From NCBI RefSeq assembly GCF_008764245.1, contig NZ_VTQV01000005.1, positions 1 to 64,000 of the forward strand: DNA of 64,000 nucleotides. The letters run 5' to 3'. A program made the translations under genes and the position numbers. This stretch comes from Bacillus subtilis (lineage in GTDB: Bacteria; Bacillota; Bacilli; Bacillales; Bacillaceae_C). Position 1 is the stretch's first letter; every line of letters begins with the position of its first letter. The notes under the pieces are model-generated. The model was given only the letters and a program-made list of their open reading frames with translations, ran no database searches and was not told the origin of the DNA. Below, piece by piece: positions 1 to 7,909 of the stretch.

Positions 1-92
1 TCGTGCTTTAAAAGAGCTGTCCGGTTTTTAAAAATGGAAAAATAGTCGACTTTGGAGAACCCTAAAAGTGTGAGAGTGCTTACAAAATTAAA

Positions 93-110
93 GGGCGGAA
101 ATTTCTGCCC
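93..110. repeat. Short inverted repeat, left-edge intergenic region
   Basis: An 18-base near-palindrome (GGGC, GAAATTTC core, GCCC) sits in the 273 bases before the first gene. No T-run follows, so it is not a clear terminator. A TTGACT hexamer follows at 119-124 without a convincing -10 at normal spacing. Nothing else was recognised in bases 1-273. Confidence 0.4.
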
Positions 111-273
111 ACAAATACTTGACTCGAACGGAAAACGAATGAATAGCCACAACTATACATAAAATATGATAAAATACATTTAAACATTGGAGTGAAATAG
201 TGAGTTCTAATATAACCTGTTTTCATACGAAATAGAGAAGCACAAAACTACATTAATTAGGGGAAAAGAAAAC

Positions 274-1194
274 ATGATAACTGGAAAAGAGATTCTGAAT
301 AAATTTGGATTTGAAGTTAAAGAAGAACCTTTGAGTATTTATCCATTTTCACCAGTATATCATGTGAAGTATGGAGAATATGGTGTCGTTGTAAAGCGCA
401 CACAAAGTAGAGCGAATAGTGTGATAGCTTATACAACTATGTTAAAAGACAACGGGGTAAATGTGGTGACACCTGTTGAGTTGTCAGTAGATAATCCACA
501 AAAATGTGAGGATGCAAATTTCGTTGTTTATCCGTTTATAGAAGGTATAGGGTACTCAGCGAAAGAAAATGAAATCTTTAAAGTCGGGAAATTGTTAGGT
601 CAAATTCATAGCCTTTCTCCTACATACAATACTTATGATCTTTATGAATATGATGTTTACGATTTTAATCAACAAGAAGTCGAAGAAAGTATGGATGCAA
701 TTGTGCAACATGCAGAAAAAGCTGAAGTGGAAATTGATAGGAGGTTAAAACCAAAGTTGCTAGAAAGTGTGGCTAATCAAGAAGAGCTATACCATGTAGG
801 TTTACCACATGTAGCAACACCGCATGATTATAAAGCGAATAATTTGGTTTTAACCCCAGAGCCCTATTTAATTGATCCAGATAATGCGACTTGGATACCA
901 AGAATCTTTGACTTAGCATTGGCCCTACTGCTTTTTCATAATGAGCATAATAAAGCGCCGGACCGAATTTTTACAAAACAGGAATGGAAACTGTTTTTAT
1001 CGGGATATAAAACACATATTTCCTTAACTAAAAATGAAATATTGTATTGGGGAAAAGCGAAGCAGCACGTCTTTCTTGATGAAGTGATGTGGCTTATGGC
1101 TGAATATGAAGAGGACTGGAAAAATCCATCTCAACGAAATTTGTTCACAAGCTTAATTCCTGTACTGATAGATGATGACTATACCTTGGATTAA
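274..1194 (+). CDS. Phosphotransferase of the aminoglycoside phosphotransferase/kinase fold
   Basis: A 306-residue protein with the C-terminal lobe of the APH/choline-kinase fold. The catalytic loop is seen as HDYKANN near residue 184 (family pattern HxDxxxxN) and the metal-binding motif as LIDPDN near residue 198. The N-terminal lobe has a possible ATP-binding lysine in VVVKR. The family phosphorylates hydroxyls of small molecules such as antibiotics, homoserine or choline; the substrate here cannot be told. AGGGG lies 10 bases before the ATG. The gene stands alone and ends in a bidirectional terminator shared with the convergent nitronate monooxygenase. A resistance role should not be assumed from the fold. 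Confidence 0.8.
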   Translation: MITGKEILNKFGFEVKEEPLSIYPFSPVYHVKYGEYGVVVKRTQSRANSVIAYTTMLKDNGVNVVTPVELSVDNPQKCEDANFVVYPFIEGIGYSAKENEIFKVGKLLGQIHSLSPTYNTYDLYEYDVYDFNQQEVEESMDAIVQHAEKAEVEIDRRLKPKLLESVANQEELYHVGLPHVATPHDYKANNLVLTPEPYLIDPDNATWIPRIFDLALALLLFHNEHNKAPDRIFTKQEWKLFLSGYKTHISLTKNEILYWGKAKQHVFLDEVMWLMAEYEEDWKNPSQRNLFTSLIPVLIDDDYTLD

Positions 1195-1288
1195 GAAGTA
1201 ATATTTATGTAGATAATACAGCAATAGAGCGCAATTGTTGGTGTAACACAGGTTGAATATAATCAAGCTTTTTTATAAATTAACAGTA

Positions 1289-1332
1289 AAAGGCTGATCC
1301 ATATCATACATGTATAATATGGATCAGCCTTT
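1289..1332. terminator. Bidirectional rho-independent terminator
   Basis: A perfect 16-bp stem (AAAGGCTGATCCATAT and its complement) with a 12-base loop lies between two convergent genes. T-rich or A-rich flanks on both sides allow it to stop transcription from both directions. Confidence 0.85.
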
Positions 1333-1361
1333 ATTTAGCTTTTGATAAAGGGAAAAGATCG

Positions 1362-2444
1362 CTATCCCCTTGTTTCTATATGTTTCACAATGTCATCAAC
1401 TTGTGAAACAATGTCTGAAATTACTTTGCTGGCGGATAGGTGCTTGCTTGAACGGGGATTTTGCCCGCACCAGAGTGACATCCATTCAGGCCGATTTTGT
1501 TTGGCAGCCTCGCTTCGAATTGTTTTTGTTAAAGTATTTTGTATAGGATATTTTGGTAGTTCCGTCTCATGTTTCGCCATTTTTGTTATGAAATCATTTT
1601 GGATACCTCTTGCCGGTTTGCCGCTAAATGCTGAGGTGATGACTGGCTGCTCTTCAGTACTATTCAAAATCGCTTCTTTGTGCTGTTCTTTTGCTCCGCT
1701 TTCTATACTGGTAACAAAGGCGGTTCCCATCTGAACAGCTTGTGCGCCCAGTATCAAAGCTGCCAAAACGCCTCTGCCATCCATGATCCCACCTGCCGCA
1801 ATAACTGGAATATTGACATGATCAACGGTTTGCGGGACAAGCGCCATCGTTCCGATCATAGCTTCTTCAAAGGATCCCATAAAGGTTCCACGATGTCCCC
1901 CGGCCTCGCTTCCTTGGACAACCACCATATCTACACCGTTTTCCTCGTTGGCAATCGCTTCTTTTACAGTCGTTGCAGTGCCGATTACCATAATATTCCC
2001 CGTTTTTAGCTGTTGAACAGTTTCTTTCGATGGAACACCAAATGTAAAACTACAAACGGGAACCCTTTCCTCCATAATGATTTCCATTTGCTGTTCAAAA
2101 AGGGTGGCTGTTGGTTTTTTTACCTCCAGTTTTTCCGATATGCCCAATTTCCCCCGAAAAGGCCGAAGCCATTCGTTCGCTTTTTTCAATTCGTCTTCGG
2201 ATACATCCGGTGTTTCCGGGATAAAGAGGTTCACACCAAAGGGCTTGTCCGTGAGCTGTTTAACCTTCCTTATGCTCTCTCGCGTTTGTTCCGAACTCAT
2301 ATAACCAGCACCCAAACTTCCTAATCCACCGCTGTTGGAAACAGCGGCCACTAGTTCAGGTGTTGTAATCCCCCCGGCCATTCCCGCTTGAACAATTGGA
2401 TATTTGATATTTAAGTCCTGTGTGACTTTATTTTCATACCACAT
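1362..2444 (-). CDS. Nitronate monooxygenase (2-nitropropane dioxygenase family)
   Basis: A cytosolic FMN-dependent TIM-barrel enzyme that oxidises alkyl nitronates such as propionate-3-nitronate to carbonyl compound and nitrite. Family features seen are the N-terminal [10 protein letters not shown] phosphate/flavin loop, [10 protein letters not shown] with the usual catalytic histidine, and the [10 protein letters not shown] flavin-phosphate segment followed by [11 protein letters not shown]. The 360-residue length is normal. The start was set at the ATG reading MWYENK because GAGGAG lies directly upstream; a 19-codon upstream extension has no good ribosome site. It is a single gene convergent with the phosphotransferase. 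Confidence 0.92.
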   Translation of the reverse strand: MWYENKVTQDLNIKYPIVQAGMAGGITTPELVAAVSNSGGLGSLGAGYMSSEQTRESIRKVKQLTDKPFGVNLFIPETPDVSEDELKKANEWLRPFRGKLGISEKLEVKKPTATLFEQQMEIIMEERVPVCSFTFGVPSKETVQQLKTGNIMVIGTATTVKEAIANEENGVDMVVVQGSEAGGHRGTFMGSFEEAMIGTMALVPQTVDHVNIPVIAAGGIMDGRGVLAALILGAQAVQMGTAFVTSIESGAKEQHKEAILNSTEEQPVITSAFSGKPARGIQNDFITKMAKHETELPKYPIQNTLTKTIRSEAAKQNRPEWMSLWCGQNPRSSKHLSASKVISDIVSQVDDIVKHIETRG

Positions 2445-2553
2445 ATTATCTCTCCTCGTCATACAAAGTGTCTTCCATGCCGTTACGAATATTATAATCA
2501 AGCTAAAATAGCAAGTACACTGAAACCTTGTTTAAGTAAAAGACCAAGTAAAC

Positions 2554-2613
2554 GTAAAGAAATCTTTACATATACGTGGTCTTCCTTTATACTAAGTGTA
2601 AAGATATCTTTAC
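2554..2613 (+). promoter_or_regulatory. Promoter and twin operator of the XRE regulator
   Basis: A sigma-A promoter reads TTTACA at 2565-2570, a 17-base spacer, and TATACT at 2588-2593. Two copies of a 16-base palindrome flank it: GTAAAGAAATCTTTAC at 2554-2569, overlapping the -35, and GTAAAGATATCTTTAC (perfect) at 2598-2613, over the expected transcription start. The spacing is 44 bases, about four helical turns. This is the geometry of autorepression by the HTH protein encoded just downstream. Confidence 0.85.
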
Positions 2614-2633
2614 ATGAATGTGGAGGAGAGATT

Positions 2634-2843
2634 ATGAGGGTCATCAATCATATTCGGGAAATTCGCCAAAAAAAGGGAATCACTCAAGTTAAAATGGCTG
2701 AGGATTTACAAGTGACACGCCAAACGATCAATGCAATTGAGAAAAATAAGTATAATCCCAGTCTGGAGTTGGCTTTAAAAATACTAAAATATTTTAATGT
2801 ACCTATTGAAGAAATCTTTATTTTGGAGGAGGATGAAGAATGA
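2634..2843 (+). CDS. XRE-family (Cro/CI-type) transcriptional regulator
   Basis: A 69-residue stand-alone helix-turn-helix protein. The recognition-helix segment reads [17 protein letters not shown] at about residues 27-43, typical of small XRE regulators that pair with a membrane protein. A GGAGGAGAG site precedes the ATG. The stop overlaps the start of the next gene (ATGA), so the two are translationally coupled. It probably represses its own operon through the two palindromes upstream; the inducing signal is unknown. Confidence 0.93.
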   Translation: MRVINHIREIRQKKGITQVKMAEDLQVTRQTINAIEKNKYNPSLELALKILKYFNVPIEEIFILEEDEE

Positions 2844-3262
2844 GTGTAAAAGAAAGAGACAAATGGGGAGCAATTTTGGCAAAATGGGTCCCGTTCTTTA
2901 TTATCACTTGTACTTTTTTAGGGATTGTTTTGGGTTCGATTCTAGTTTATTTCTTTCAAGGGGAATTTCCGTACGAGGTGTTAGCAGGTGGTTTGGTAGG
3001 AACGAGCATTCTAGTAATATTTGAAGCGATTAGACAGAAACGGAAAAAAGATCGTCTTCCCGAAATAGATGAACGAATTGCTAAAAATGTTTCCCGGCTT
3101 TTTGCCTATGCATCCCATATTTCTTTAGCAATCCTATTTATCATTTTGGGAATTTTCACACTTTTGGGATACGAATCGATTCCGATTTATTATTTGTGGA
3201 TCATTTTCTTTTCTTATATTTGGGTTGGAGCAATTGGTGTTTTCTTTATTAAGAGACGGTAA
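2840..3262 (+). CDS. Small multi-pass membrane protein, partner of the XRE regulator
   Basis: A 140-residue protein with about four hydrophobic segments (near residues 14-36, 42-58, 85-108 and 116-136) and a basic loop, [15 protein letters not shown], in the middle. It resembles the DUF2178-like proteins often encoded directly after short XRE regulators. ATGA overlap with the regulator means co-expression. Its function is unknown; membrane signalling to the regulator is an inference from the pairing only. Confidence 0.75.
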   Translation: MSVKERDKWGAILAKWVPFFIITCTFLGIVLGSILVYFFQGEFPYEVLAGGLVGTSILVIFEAIRQKRKKDRLPEIDERIAKNVSRLFAYASHISLAILFIILGIFTLLGYESIPIYYLWIIFFSYIWVGAIGVFFIKRR

Positions 3263-3324
3263 AGGATTGGTTTATGGGAACAACCTGAATTAAATGAATA
3301 AGGACCAGAAAGAATTCATATCAC

Positions 3325-3356
3325 TTGACTTAGAGATCACTTTAGGTTGTAAAGTG
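3325..3356 (+). promoter_or_regulatory. Probable promoter/operator of yhfK
   Basis: TTGACT at 3325-3330 is followed after 17 bases by TGTAAA at 3348-3353. An inverted repeat, CACTTTA-ggttg-TAAAGTG (3338-3356), overlaps this -10. The -10 is weak, but the dyad suggests a repressor site. Confidence 0.5.
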
Positions 3357-3411
3357 TAGGTATAGACAATAGTAGTAAGTAGTAAATCCAATAGAGAAAG
3401 GAAGAGATACC

Positions 3412-4056
3412 ATGAACGTACTGATCATAGGAGCAAATGGGCAAATAGGACAGCATGTTGTGAGACAGCTGCATGAATCTAGTGAGCATAACGCCATTGC
3501 GATGGTTCGTAAAGAAGAGCAAAAAGCGAAATTTGAAGAGCAAGGTGTTAAAACTGCTCTAGTTGATTTAGAAGGAAGTATCGATGATATTGCCAATGTG
3601 GCTAAGGAGGCGGATGCAATTGTATTTACAGCCGGTTCTGGAGGTCATACAGGCGCTGATAAAACCATGATGATTGATTTAGACGGAGCCATCAAGTCGA
3701 TGGAAGCAGCCAAACAAGCTGGGGTCAAACGTTTCGTGATTGTGAGTGCGATTGGTGTTCATCATCGTGACAAATGGATGAGTAGTGCACCATACTATAG
3801 TGCGGCCAAGTATTACGCGGATGTTTGGTTAGAGAAGAGTGACCTTGATTATACAATTATCCGGCCAGGGGGGCTAACAAATGATCCTGGAACTGGGAAG
3901 ATAAAAGTGGCGCTGGATCTTGAACGCGGGCAAATCCCCCGCGCGGATGTTGCATCAACCATTATTGCTTCCCTAGAGGATAACCATACGATTGGGAAAG
4001 CTTTTGATATGATTGGTGGAGAAACACCCATTGAAGAGGCACTAAAATCATTATAG
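3412..4056 (+). CDS. yhfK: NAD(P)-binding atypical SDR, YhfK-like
   Basis: A 214-residue Rossmann protein of the NAD(P)H-binding atypical SDR group. The dinucleotide motif GANGQIGQ is at residues 8-15 and TAGSGG near residue 78, and the active-site-like YYSAAKYYAD stretch comes before IIRPGGL. Length and sequence match B. subtilis YhfK, whose substrate is not established. AGGAAGAG precedes the ATG. It is monocistronic and followed by a strong terminator. Confidence 0.88.
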   Translation: MNVLIIGANGQIGQHVVRQLHESSEHNAIAMVRKEEQKAKFEEQGVKTALVDLEGSIDDIANVAKEADAIVFTAGSGGHTGADKTMMIDLDGAIKSMEAAKQAGVKRFVIVSAIGVHHRDKWMSSAPYYSAAKYYADVWLEKSDLDYTIIRPGGLTNDPGTGKIKVALDLERGQIPRADVASTIIASLEDNHTIGKAFDMIGGETPIEEALKSL

Positions 4057-4078
4057 AGGCATAAAAAGTATATGGGGC

Positions 4079-4125
4079 GAGAAAGACTTTTCACCAATAA
4101 AAGTTTTTCTCAGCCTCTTTTTGTT
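4079..4125 (+). terminator. Terminator of yhfK (copy 1 of a duplicated terminator)
   Basis: A 12-bp stem (GAGAAAGACTTT with AAAGTTTTTCTC) is followed by a T-rich tail. About 48 bases of it, including the loop TCACCAATAAA and the tail CTTTTTGTTTGAC, recur almost unchanged at 6071-6118. Confidence 0.85.
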
Positions 4126-4139
4126 TGACCTTGAAGTTT

Positions 4140-4201
4140 GCACGGAGGCTCGCAGGATGTGGGTCAGAACGGCGTTGCGCCAAGGAAGGCGCGTATATAG
4201 A
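4140..4201 (+). repeat. AGGAY-loop hairpin repeat, copy a
   Basis: Two small hairpins are strung together. CTCGC-AGGAT-GTGGG (4149-4163) pairs only if G-U wobbles are allowed, and GCGCC-AAGGAA-GGCGC (4177-4192) is perfect. They are linked by the family sequence TCAGAACGGCGTT. The element lies between convergent genes. Confidence 0.75.
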
Positions 4202-4231
4202 AAACATGTTTTTGTTGAGTAAATGCCTGTT

Positions 4232-5059
4232 TTAAGGGTCTTCCGCTATACATTGTTCTTCAGGCTTTATATTTACCTTTTTCCATTTACGATCGTCAAC
4301 TCTACGAAATTGAGCAATTTCTACGTCCGTTCCATTTGTTAATGTGATGAAAATGAAACAATAATCGGCACCATCATTCCCATGAAAGTAAATATGTTTC
4401 ATATAGCCATTTTGGATAGTTGGGTATCGTTTTTGAACTAATTTACACCAATTTCCATATTTTACATCGATAATCGATTCTCCATCCTGATCCCAGCCAT
4501 GATAGGGTGCACAAAGAAAGTCTTCGGTCATTCGCTGAATATCTGAAATCCGATAACCTGTTTGTTCGTAAACAAGCCAGATAAATCCATAAGAATAGCC
4601 GAAGTACTCAGCCTTCTTGCCCTCAAAAGCTTCAATCGTTTCAACCTCATAGAAGAACTTCATACCCTGTTTTCTATCTGAAACCTTGCACAGCTTTATT
4701 AAGCTTATATGCCCAACCCCTGCAAACAAATGAACATATTCTTCATAGCTTAATCTTTTTTGATAGACTTTTGATAAAAAGTTGTAGGCTAGTGGATAGG
4801 GAATATGTGCTTCGCCGATTGTTCCACAGCTTCTTCCTTCTGTGTTCTCAGCTTCACGAAGAATGCTGAAGTAGTTGAGAATGGTATCTTCAGGCGATTG
4901 AGTCAATTCTGCGGGAACTTCAATTTGCTCATACGTTTTGTCATAATAAGGTTCGAAAAAATTATAATTTGTAAATCGCAAATTCAATGCAGGCAGGCAA
5001 GATGGGCGGAAAAATCTTTGATGATAAGCAATATTGTCTACTTGATTCCTTAAGAACAT
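4232..5059 (-). CDS. Conserved-looking protein of unknown function
   Basis: A soluble protein of about 275 residues with no signal peptide or membrane segment and many aromatic residues, for example HIYFHGNDGADYCFIF near the C terminus. I do not recognise a family. The C-terminal quarter (WKKVNI after a run of beta-type sequence) could be a small beta domain. The start was placed at the ATG with AAGGGG eight bases upstream; a GTG three codons earlier is too close to that site. It is a single gene with no obvious functional partner. Confidence 0.65.
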   Translation of the reverse strand: MFLRNQVDNIAYHQRFFRPSCLPALNLRFTNYNFFEPYYDKTYEQIEVPAELTQSPEDTILNYFSILREAENTEGRSCGTIGEAHIPYPLAYNFLSKVYQKRLSYEEYVHLFAGVGHISLIKLCKVSDRKQGMKFFYEVETIEAFEGKKAEYFGYSYGFIWLVYEQTGYRISDIQRMTEDFLCAPYHGWDQDGESIIDVKYGNWCKLVQKRYPTIQNGYMKHIYFHGNDGADYCFIFITLTNGTDVEIAQFRRVDDRKWKKVNIKPEEQCIAEDP

Positions 5060-5181
5060 ATTCAGCACCCCTTGTTAGCTTATGGGCGAAAATAGGAAGG
5101 GTGAATGAAGAGATTATTGAATAAATACTGGATGAGTATTTGCACAACATGTAAGAAAAGAAGAATCAAATAGGTTTCATA

Positions 5182-5226
5182 TAACACCTTTAAGTGTTAT
5201 AATCATCGTGACACTTAAAGGTGTTA
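5182..5226 (+). promoter_or_regulatory. ArsR operator and -10 of the SRPBCC-arsR operon
   Basis: A 16-base inverted repeat, TAACACCTTTAAGTGT (5182-5197) and ACACTTAAAGGTGTTA (5211-5226), surrounds a consensus TATAAT at 5198-5203. Each arm is itself half-palindromic (ACAC...GTGT), so two ArsR dimers could bind. The -35 is poor, so the start may depend on an unusual upstream region. Confidence 0.85.
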
Positions 5227-5250
5227 CTTTAATGCAGGAGGTAAACATAT

Positions 5251-5676
5251 ATGGAATCACAAGAAACATTACCTGAAATTCGTAAAACAGTTGTCATCGA
5301 CGCTCCAATTGAAAAAGTATGGAAGGCCATTTCAACATCAGACGGTATTGCTGGCTGGTGGATGCCGAATTCTTTTGAACCTGTCCTGGGCAAGGAATTC
5401 GTCCTTCATGCTGGTCAATACGGTGATTCTCCATGTAAAGTAACTGAGCTTGACCCTCCTAATCGTGTTGGCTTTGATTGGGGAAAGGATTGGCATCTTT
5501 CTTTTGAATTGAAACAGTTGGAAGATGGCAAAACGGAGTTTACCCTTATTCATTCCGGATGGGATGCAGGGAAAGTAACAGAATTCGGACAACCACACAC
5601 AGCCATTCGTGGAGTTATGGACGGCGGTTGGGAGAAAATTGTAAAGGAAAAATTTCCAGCGTATATCGAGGGTTAA
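5251..5676 (+). CDS. SRPBCC-domain protein (AHSA1-like)
   Basis: A 141-residue protein of the START/Bet v1-like SRPBCC superfamily, AHSA1 subgroup. It opens with the typical IRKTVVIDAPIEKVWKAIS, continues with GWWMPNSFEP, and ends with a helix, GGWEKIVKE. These proteins form a hydrophobic pocket; many of their ligands are unknown. AGGAGG lies eight to ten bases before the ATG. The ArsR gene starts three bases after its stop, the usual SRPBCC/ArsR pairing in Bacillus. Confidence 0.88.
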   Translation: MESQETLPEIRKTVVIDAPIEKVWKAISTSDGIAGWWMPNSFEPVLGKEFVLHAGQYGDSPCKVTELDPPNRVGFDWGKDWHLSFELKQLEDGKTEFTLIHSGWDAGKVTEFGQPHTAIRGVMDGGWEKIVKEKFPAYIEG

Positions 5677-5679
5677 ATA

Positions 5680-6003
5680 ATGCTTGACCAATCTAAGCAC
5701 GATGTATTCCAAGCCATTTCCGATCCCACCCGGCGCAGTGTATTAAAATTACTTACCGAAAAGGAGATGTCGATAGCTGAGATTGCGGAACATTACCCAA
5801 TAAGTCGGACGGCTGTGAATAAGCATCTTCATATTCTGTCTAATTCTGGTCTTGTTAGAAGTCAAAGAATAGGACGTGAAACACGTTATACACTTAACCC
5901 AGAACCATTAAAGCAAATTCAAAATTGGCTTGCGTTTTTTGAACATTATTGGGATGAAAAGTTGGCAACGCTGAAAAAAATTGTAGAGGAAAGTAACGTT
6001 TAG
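5680..6003 (+). CDS. ArsR-family winged-helix repressor
   Basis: A 107-residue ArsR/SmtB-type regulator. It has the DPTRRSVLKLL opening helix, the recognition region YPISRTAVNKHLHIL at residues about 38-52, and the wing RIGRETRYTL. The metal-binding ELCVCD motif is absent, which fits the non-metal subgroup that accompanies SRPBCC proteins. GAGGG lies seven bases before the ATG. The large dyad before the operon is its likely autoregulatory site. Confidence 0.92.
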   Translation: MLDQSKHDVFQAISDPTRRSVLKLLTEKEMSIAEIAEHYPISRTAVNKHLHILSNSGLVRSQRIGRETRYTLNPEPLKQIQNWLAFFEHYWDEKLATLKKIVEESNV

Positions 6004-6063
6004 GAACAAAAGCGCAAGGCGGCCGTTTTAAATCAATAGGAATTCATCTTAGAACAAGTGTAT

Positions 6064-6114
6064 GAGGCTGGAAAGACTTTTTCACCAATAAAAGTTTTTC
6101 CAGCCTCTTTTTGT
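6064..6114 (+). terminator. Terminator of the SRPBCC-arsR operon (copy 2)
   Basis: An 18-bp stem beginning GAGGCTGGAAA, with a single G-U, is followed by CTTTTTGTTTG. It is nearly identical in its core to the terminator at 4079-4125. Confidence 0.88.
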
Positions 6115-6210
6115 TTGACTTCATATATATGTCTAGTAAAATGCATAATTTCTCCATAACTTCTTGTTATTCTACAAAGGTAATCATCCAGAGAAAAGGG
6201 GAAATGATTG

Positions 6211-7725
6211 ATGGGAATAAAATTTAAGATTACCGTGTTGATGATTAGTATATTAGTTATTAGCGGGTGCAGTAGTAATAGTGCACAACCTGTTGATGAA
6301 GCTGACCATTCTGCTATGAATAAAGAAGATATGGAAGAAATGGATCATTCCGCTATGAATCATGACAAGATGAGGAATGAACATATGAGTCATGATGAGG
6401 TGATCAGTTTAAACGACTCTACCGGGGAAAATGAATTGAAAATCCCACCCATGCTTGAACGCGATAAAGGAGAAGGAGTCGAATATACTGTCAGAGCACA
6501 AAAAGGGAAAACGGAAATATTTGATGGTATTGAAACAAATACGTCTGGATACAACGGGGCATTTTTAGGACCGGTACTTCGATTTAGTAAAGGAGATACC
6601 GTTAAAATTAGAACGATAAATGAACTGGATGAGGAAACAACTTTTCATTGGCACGGGCTGGAAGTACCGGGGGACGCAGATGGGGGACCACATGATTCTC
6701 TAAAACCGGGTGAGGAAAAGTTAATCGAATTTAAAGTGAAACAAGAAGCATCGACACTATGGTTTCATCCCCATCCAAAAGGGAAAACCGCGGAACAGGT
6801 TTATAATGGACTTGCAGGATTGATCTATATAGATGATGACCATTCAAAGAGCCTCGGATTGCCAAATGAATATGGGAAGAATGATATTCCCTTGATTTTT
6901 CAAGATCGAACATTCGATGAAAAAAGACAATTGAACTATAGCGCCATAAAGAATGATGATGGCACAGTCGGAGATACATTACTGATCAATGGGACGTTGA
7001 ATCCAAAGTTGACGGTCAAGAAAGAAAAGGTTCGTCTTCGTCTATTAAATGGATCCAATGCAAGGAACTATACATTTAAATTGAATACCGGGGATTCCTT
7101 TGTACAAGTCGCAACGGATGGGGGCTTCTTGAATGAACCGGTGACACTGAAAGAAATGACATTGACACCATCTGAACGAGCGGAAATCGTTGTAGACTTT
7201 TCAAAGATAGATTCAGAAAAAGACTTGGCGTTAATAAATGAGGATGGATCTAGTCTATTATCATTTGAGGTTTCTGACCAGAGTGGAGAGAATAGCGAGG
7301 TTCCGGGGAAAATGAATGATTTTTCAATGACAGAGGAAGAGAGGAACTTACCAGTTACAAAAGAAGTGGAACTCTTTGGAATGATGGACCAGGTCACAAT
7401 AAATGGGAAGAAATTTGATCCAGAAAGAATTGATTTCACGCAAGAGCAAGGAGTTACGGAAGTATGGGAAATTTACAATAAGCCGGACATGATGGGCGGA
7501 ATGATTCATCCGTTCCACATTCACGGAGCCCAATTCAAAATACTTTCCAGAAATGGAGAAGAACCACCGGAAAACGAACGGGGATGGAAAGACAGTATTT
7601 CCATACAACCAGATGAAACAGTTAAAATAGCGATACAATTTAAGAATAAAGGCGTGTATATGTTCCATTGTCATATTCTTGAACACGAAGATAACGGTAT
7701 GATGGGACAGGTGAAGGTAGAATAA
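6211..7725 (+). CDS. Multicopper oxidase lipoprotein (copper tolerance)
   Basis: A 504-residue cupredoxin-type oxidase with all copper motifs: HWHG near residue 146, WFHPHP near 184, HPFHIHG near 433 and HCHILEHEDNGMM near 486. The methionine gives a type 1 site. A lipoprotein signal ends in the lipobox ISGC, so the enzyme is anchored outside the membrane. The mature N terminus (residues about 30-70) is a His/Met-rich tail repeating DHSAMN, suited to binding copper. Such enzymes oxidise Cu(I). AAGGGG precedes the ATG; a TTG one codon earlier is also possible. The next gene is a CopB-type ATPase. Confidence 0.93.
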   Translation: MGIKFKITVLMISILVISGCSSNSAQPVDEADHSAMNKEDMEEMDHSAMNHDKMRNEHMSHDEVISLNDSTGENELKIPPMLERDKGEGVEYTVRAQKGKTEIFDGIETNTSGYNGAFLGPVLRFSKGDTVKIRTINELDEETTFHWHGLEVPGDADGGPHDSLKPGEEKLIEFKVKQEASTLWFHPHPKGKTAEQVYNGLAGLIYIDDDHSKSLGLPNEYGKNDIPLIFQDRTFDEKRQLNYSAIKNDDGTVGDTLLINGTLNPKLTVKKEKVRLRLLNGSNARNYTFKLNTGDSFVQVATDGGFLNEPVTLKEMTLTPSERAEIVVDFSKIDSEKDLALINEDGSSLLSFEVSDQSGENSEVPGKMNDFSMTEEERNLPVTKEVELFGMMDQVTINGKKFDPERIDFTQEQGVTEVWEIYNKPDMMGGMIHPFHIHGAQFKILSRNGEEPPENERGWKDSISIQPDETVKIAIQFKNKGVYMFHCHILEHEDNGMMGQVKVE

Positions 7726-7909
7726 ATTTCAAGTGGAAGGAATCCTTTGAAGTTTCCTTACCTTAGTTCGCAAATACTATTTATTTTGAAAGCGATATTG
7801 TCCCCACTGTGCATCATTGATTCTTTCCTGAAAATTGCATTACTTGTTTATTCCGGCAACTTTCAGGATAAATTACATGTAACGTATACCAGAGAAAGGA
7901 AAGAGTCAT

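Noticed and set aside
274-1194. Antibiotic-resistance phosphotransferase
   Set aside because: The kinase fold alone does not show antibiotic specificity; no mobile element or resistance context is present.
1342-2324. Several plus-strand frames opposite the nitronate monooxygenase
   Set aside because: Shadows of a well-supported gene on the other strand; no ribosome sites or family features.
7872-7883. CopY-type operator before copB
   Set aside because: TTACATGTAA is palindromic but lacks the two-base spacer of TACAnnTGTA, and no CopY gene is nearby.
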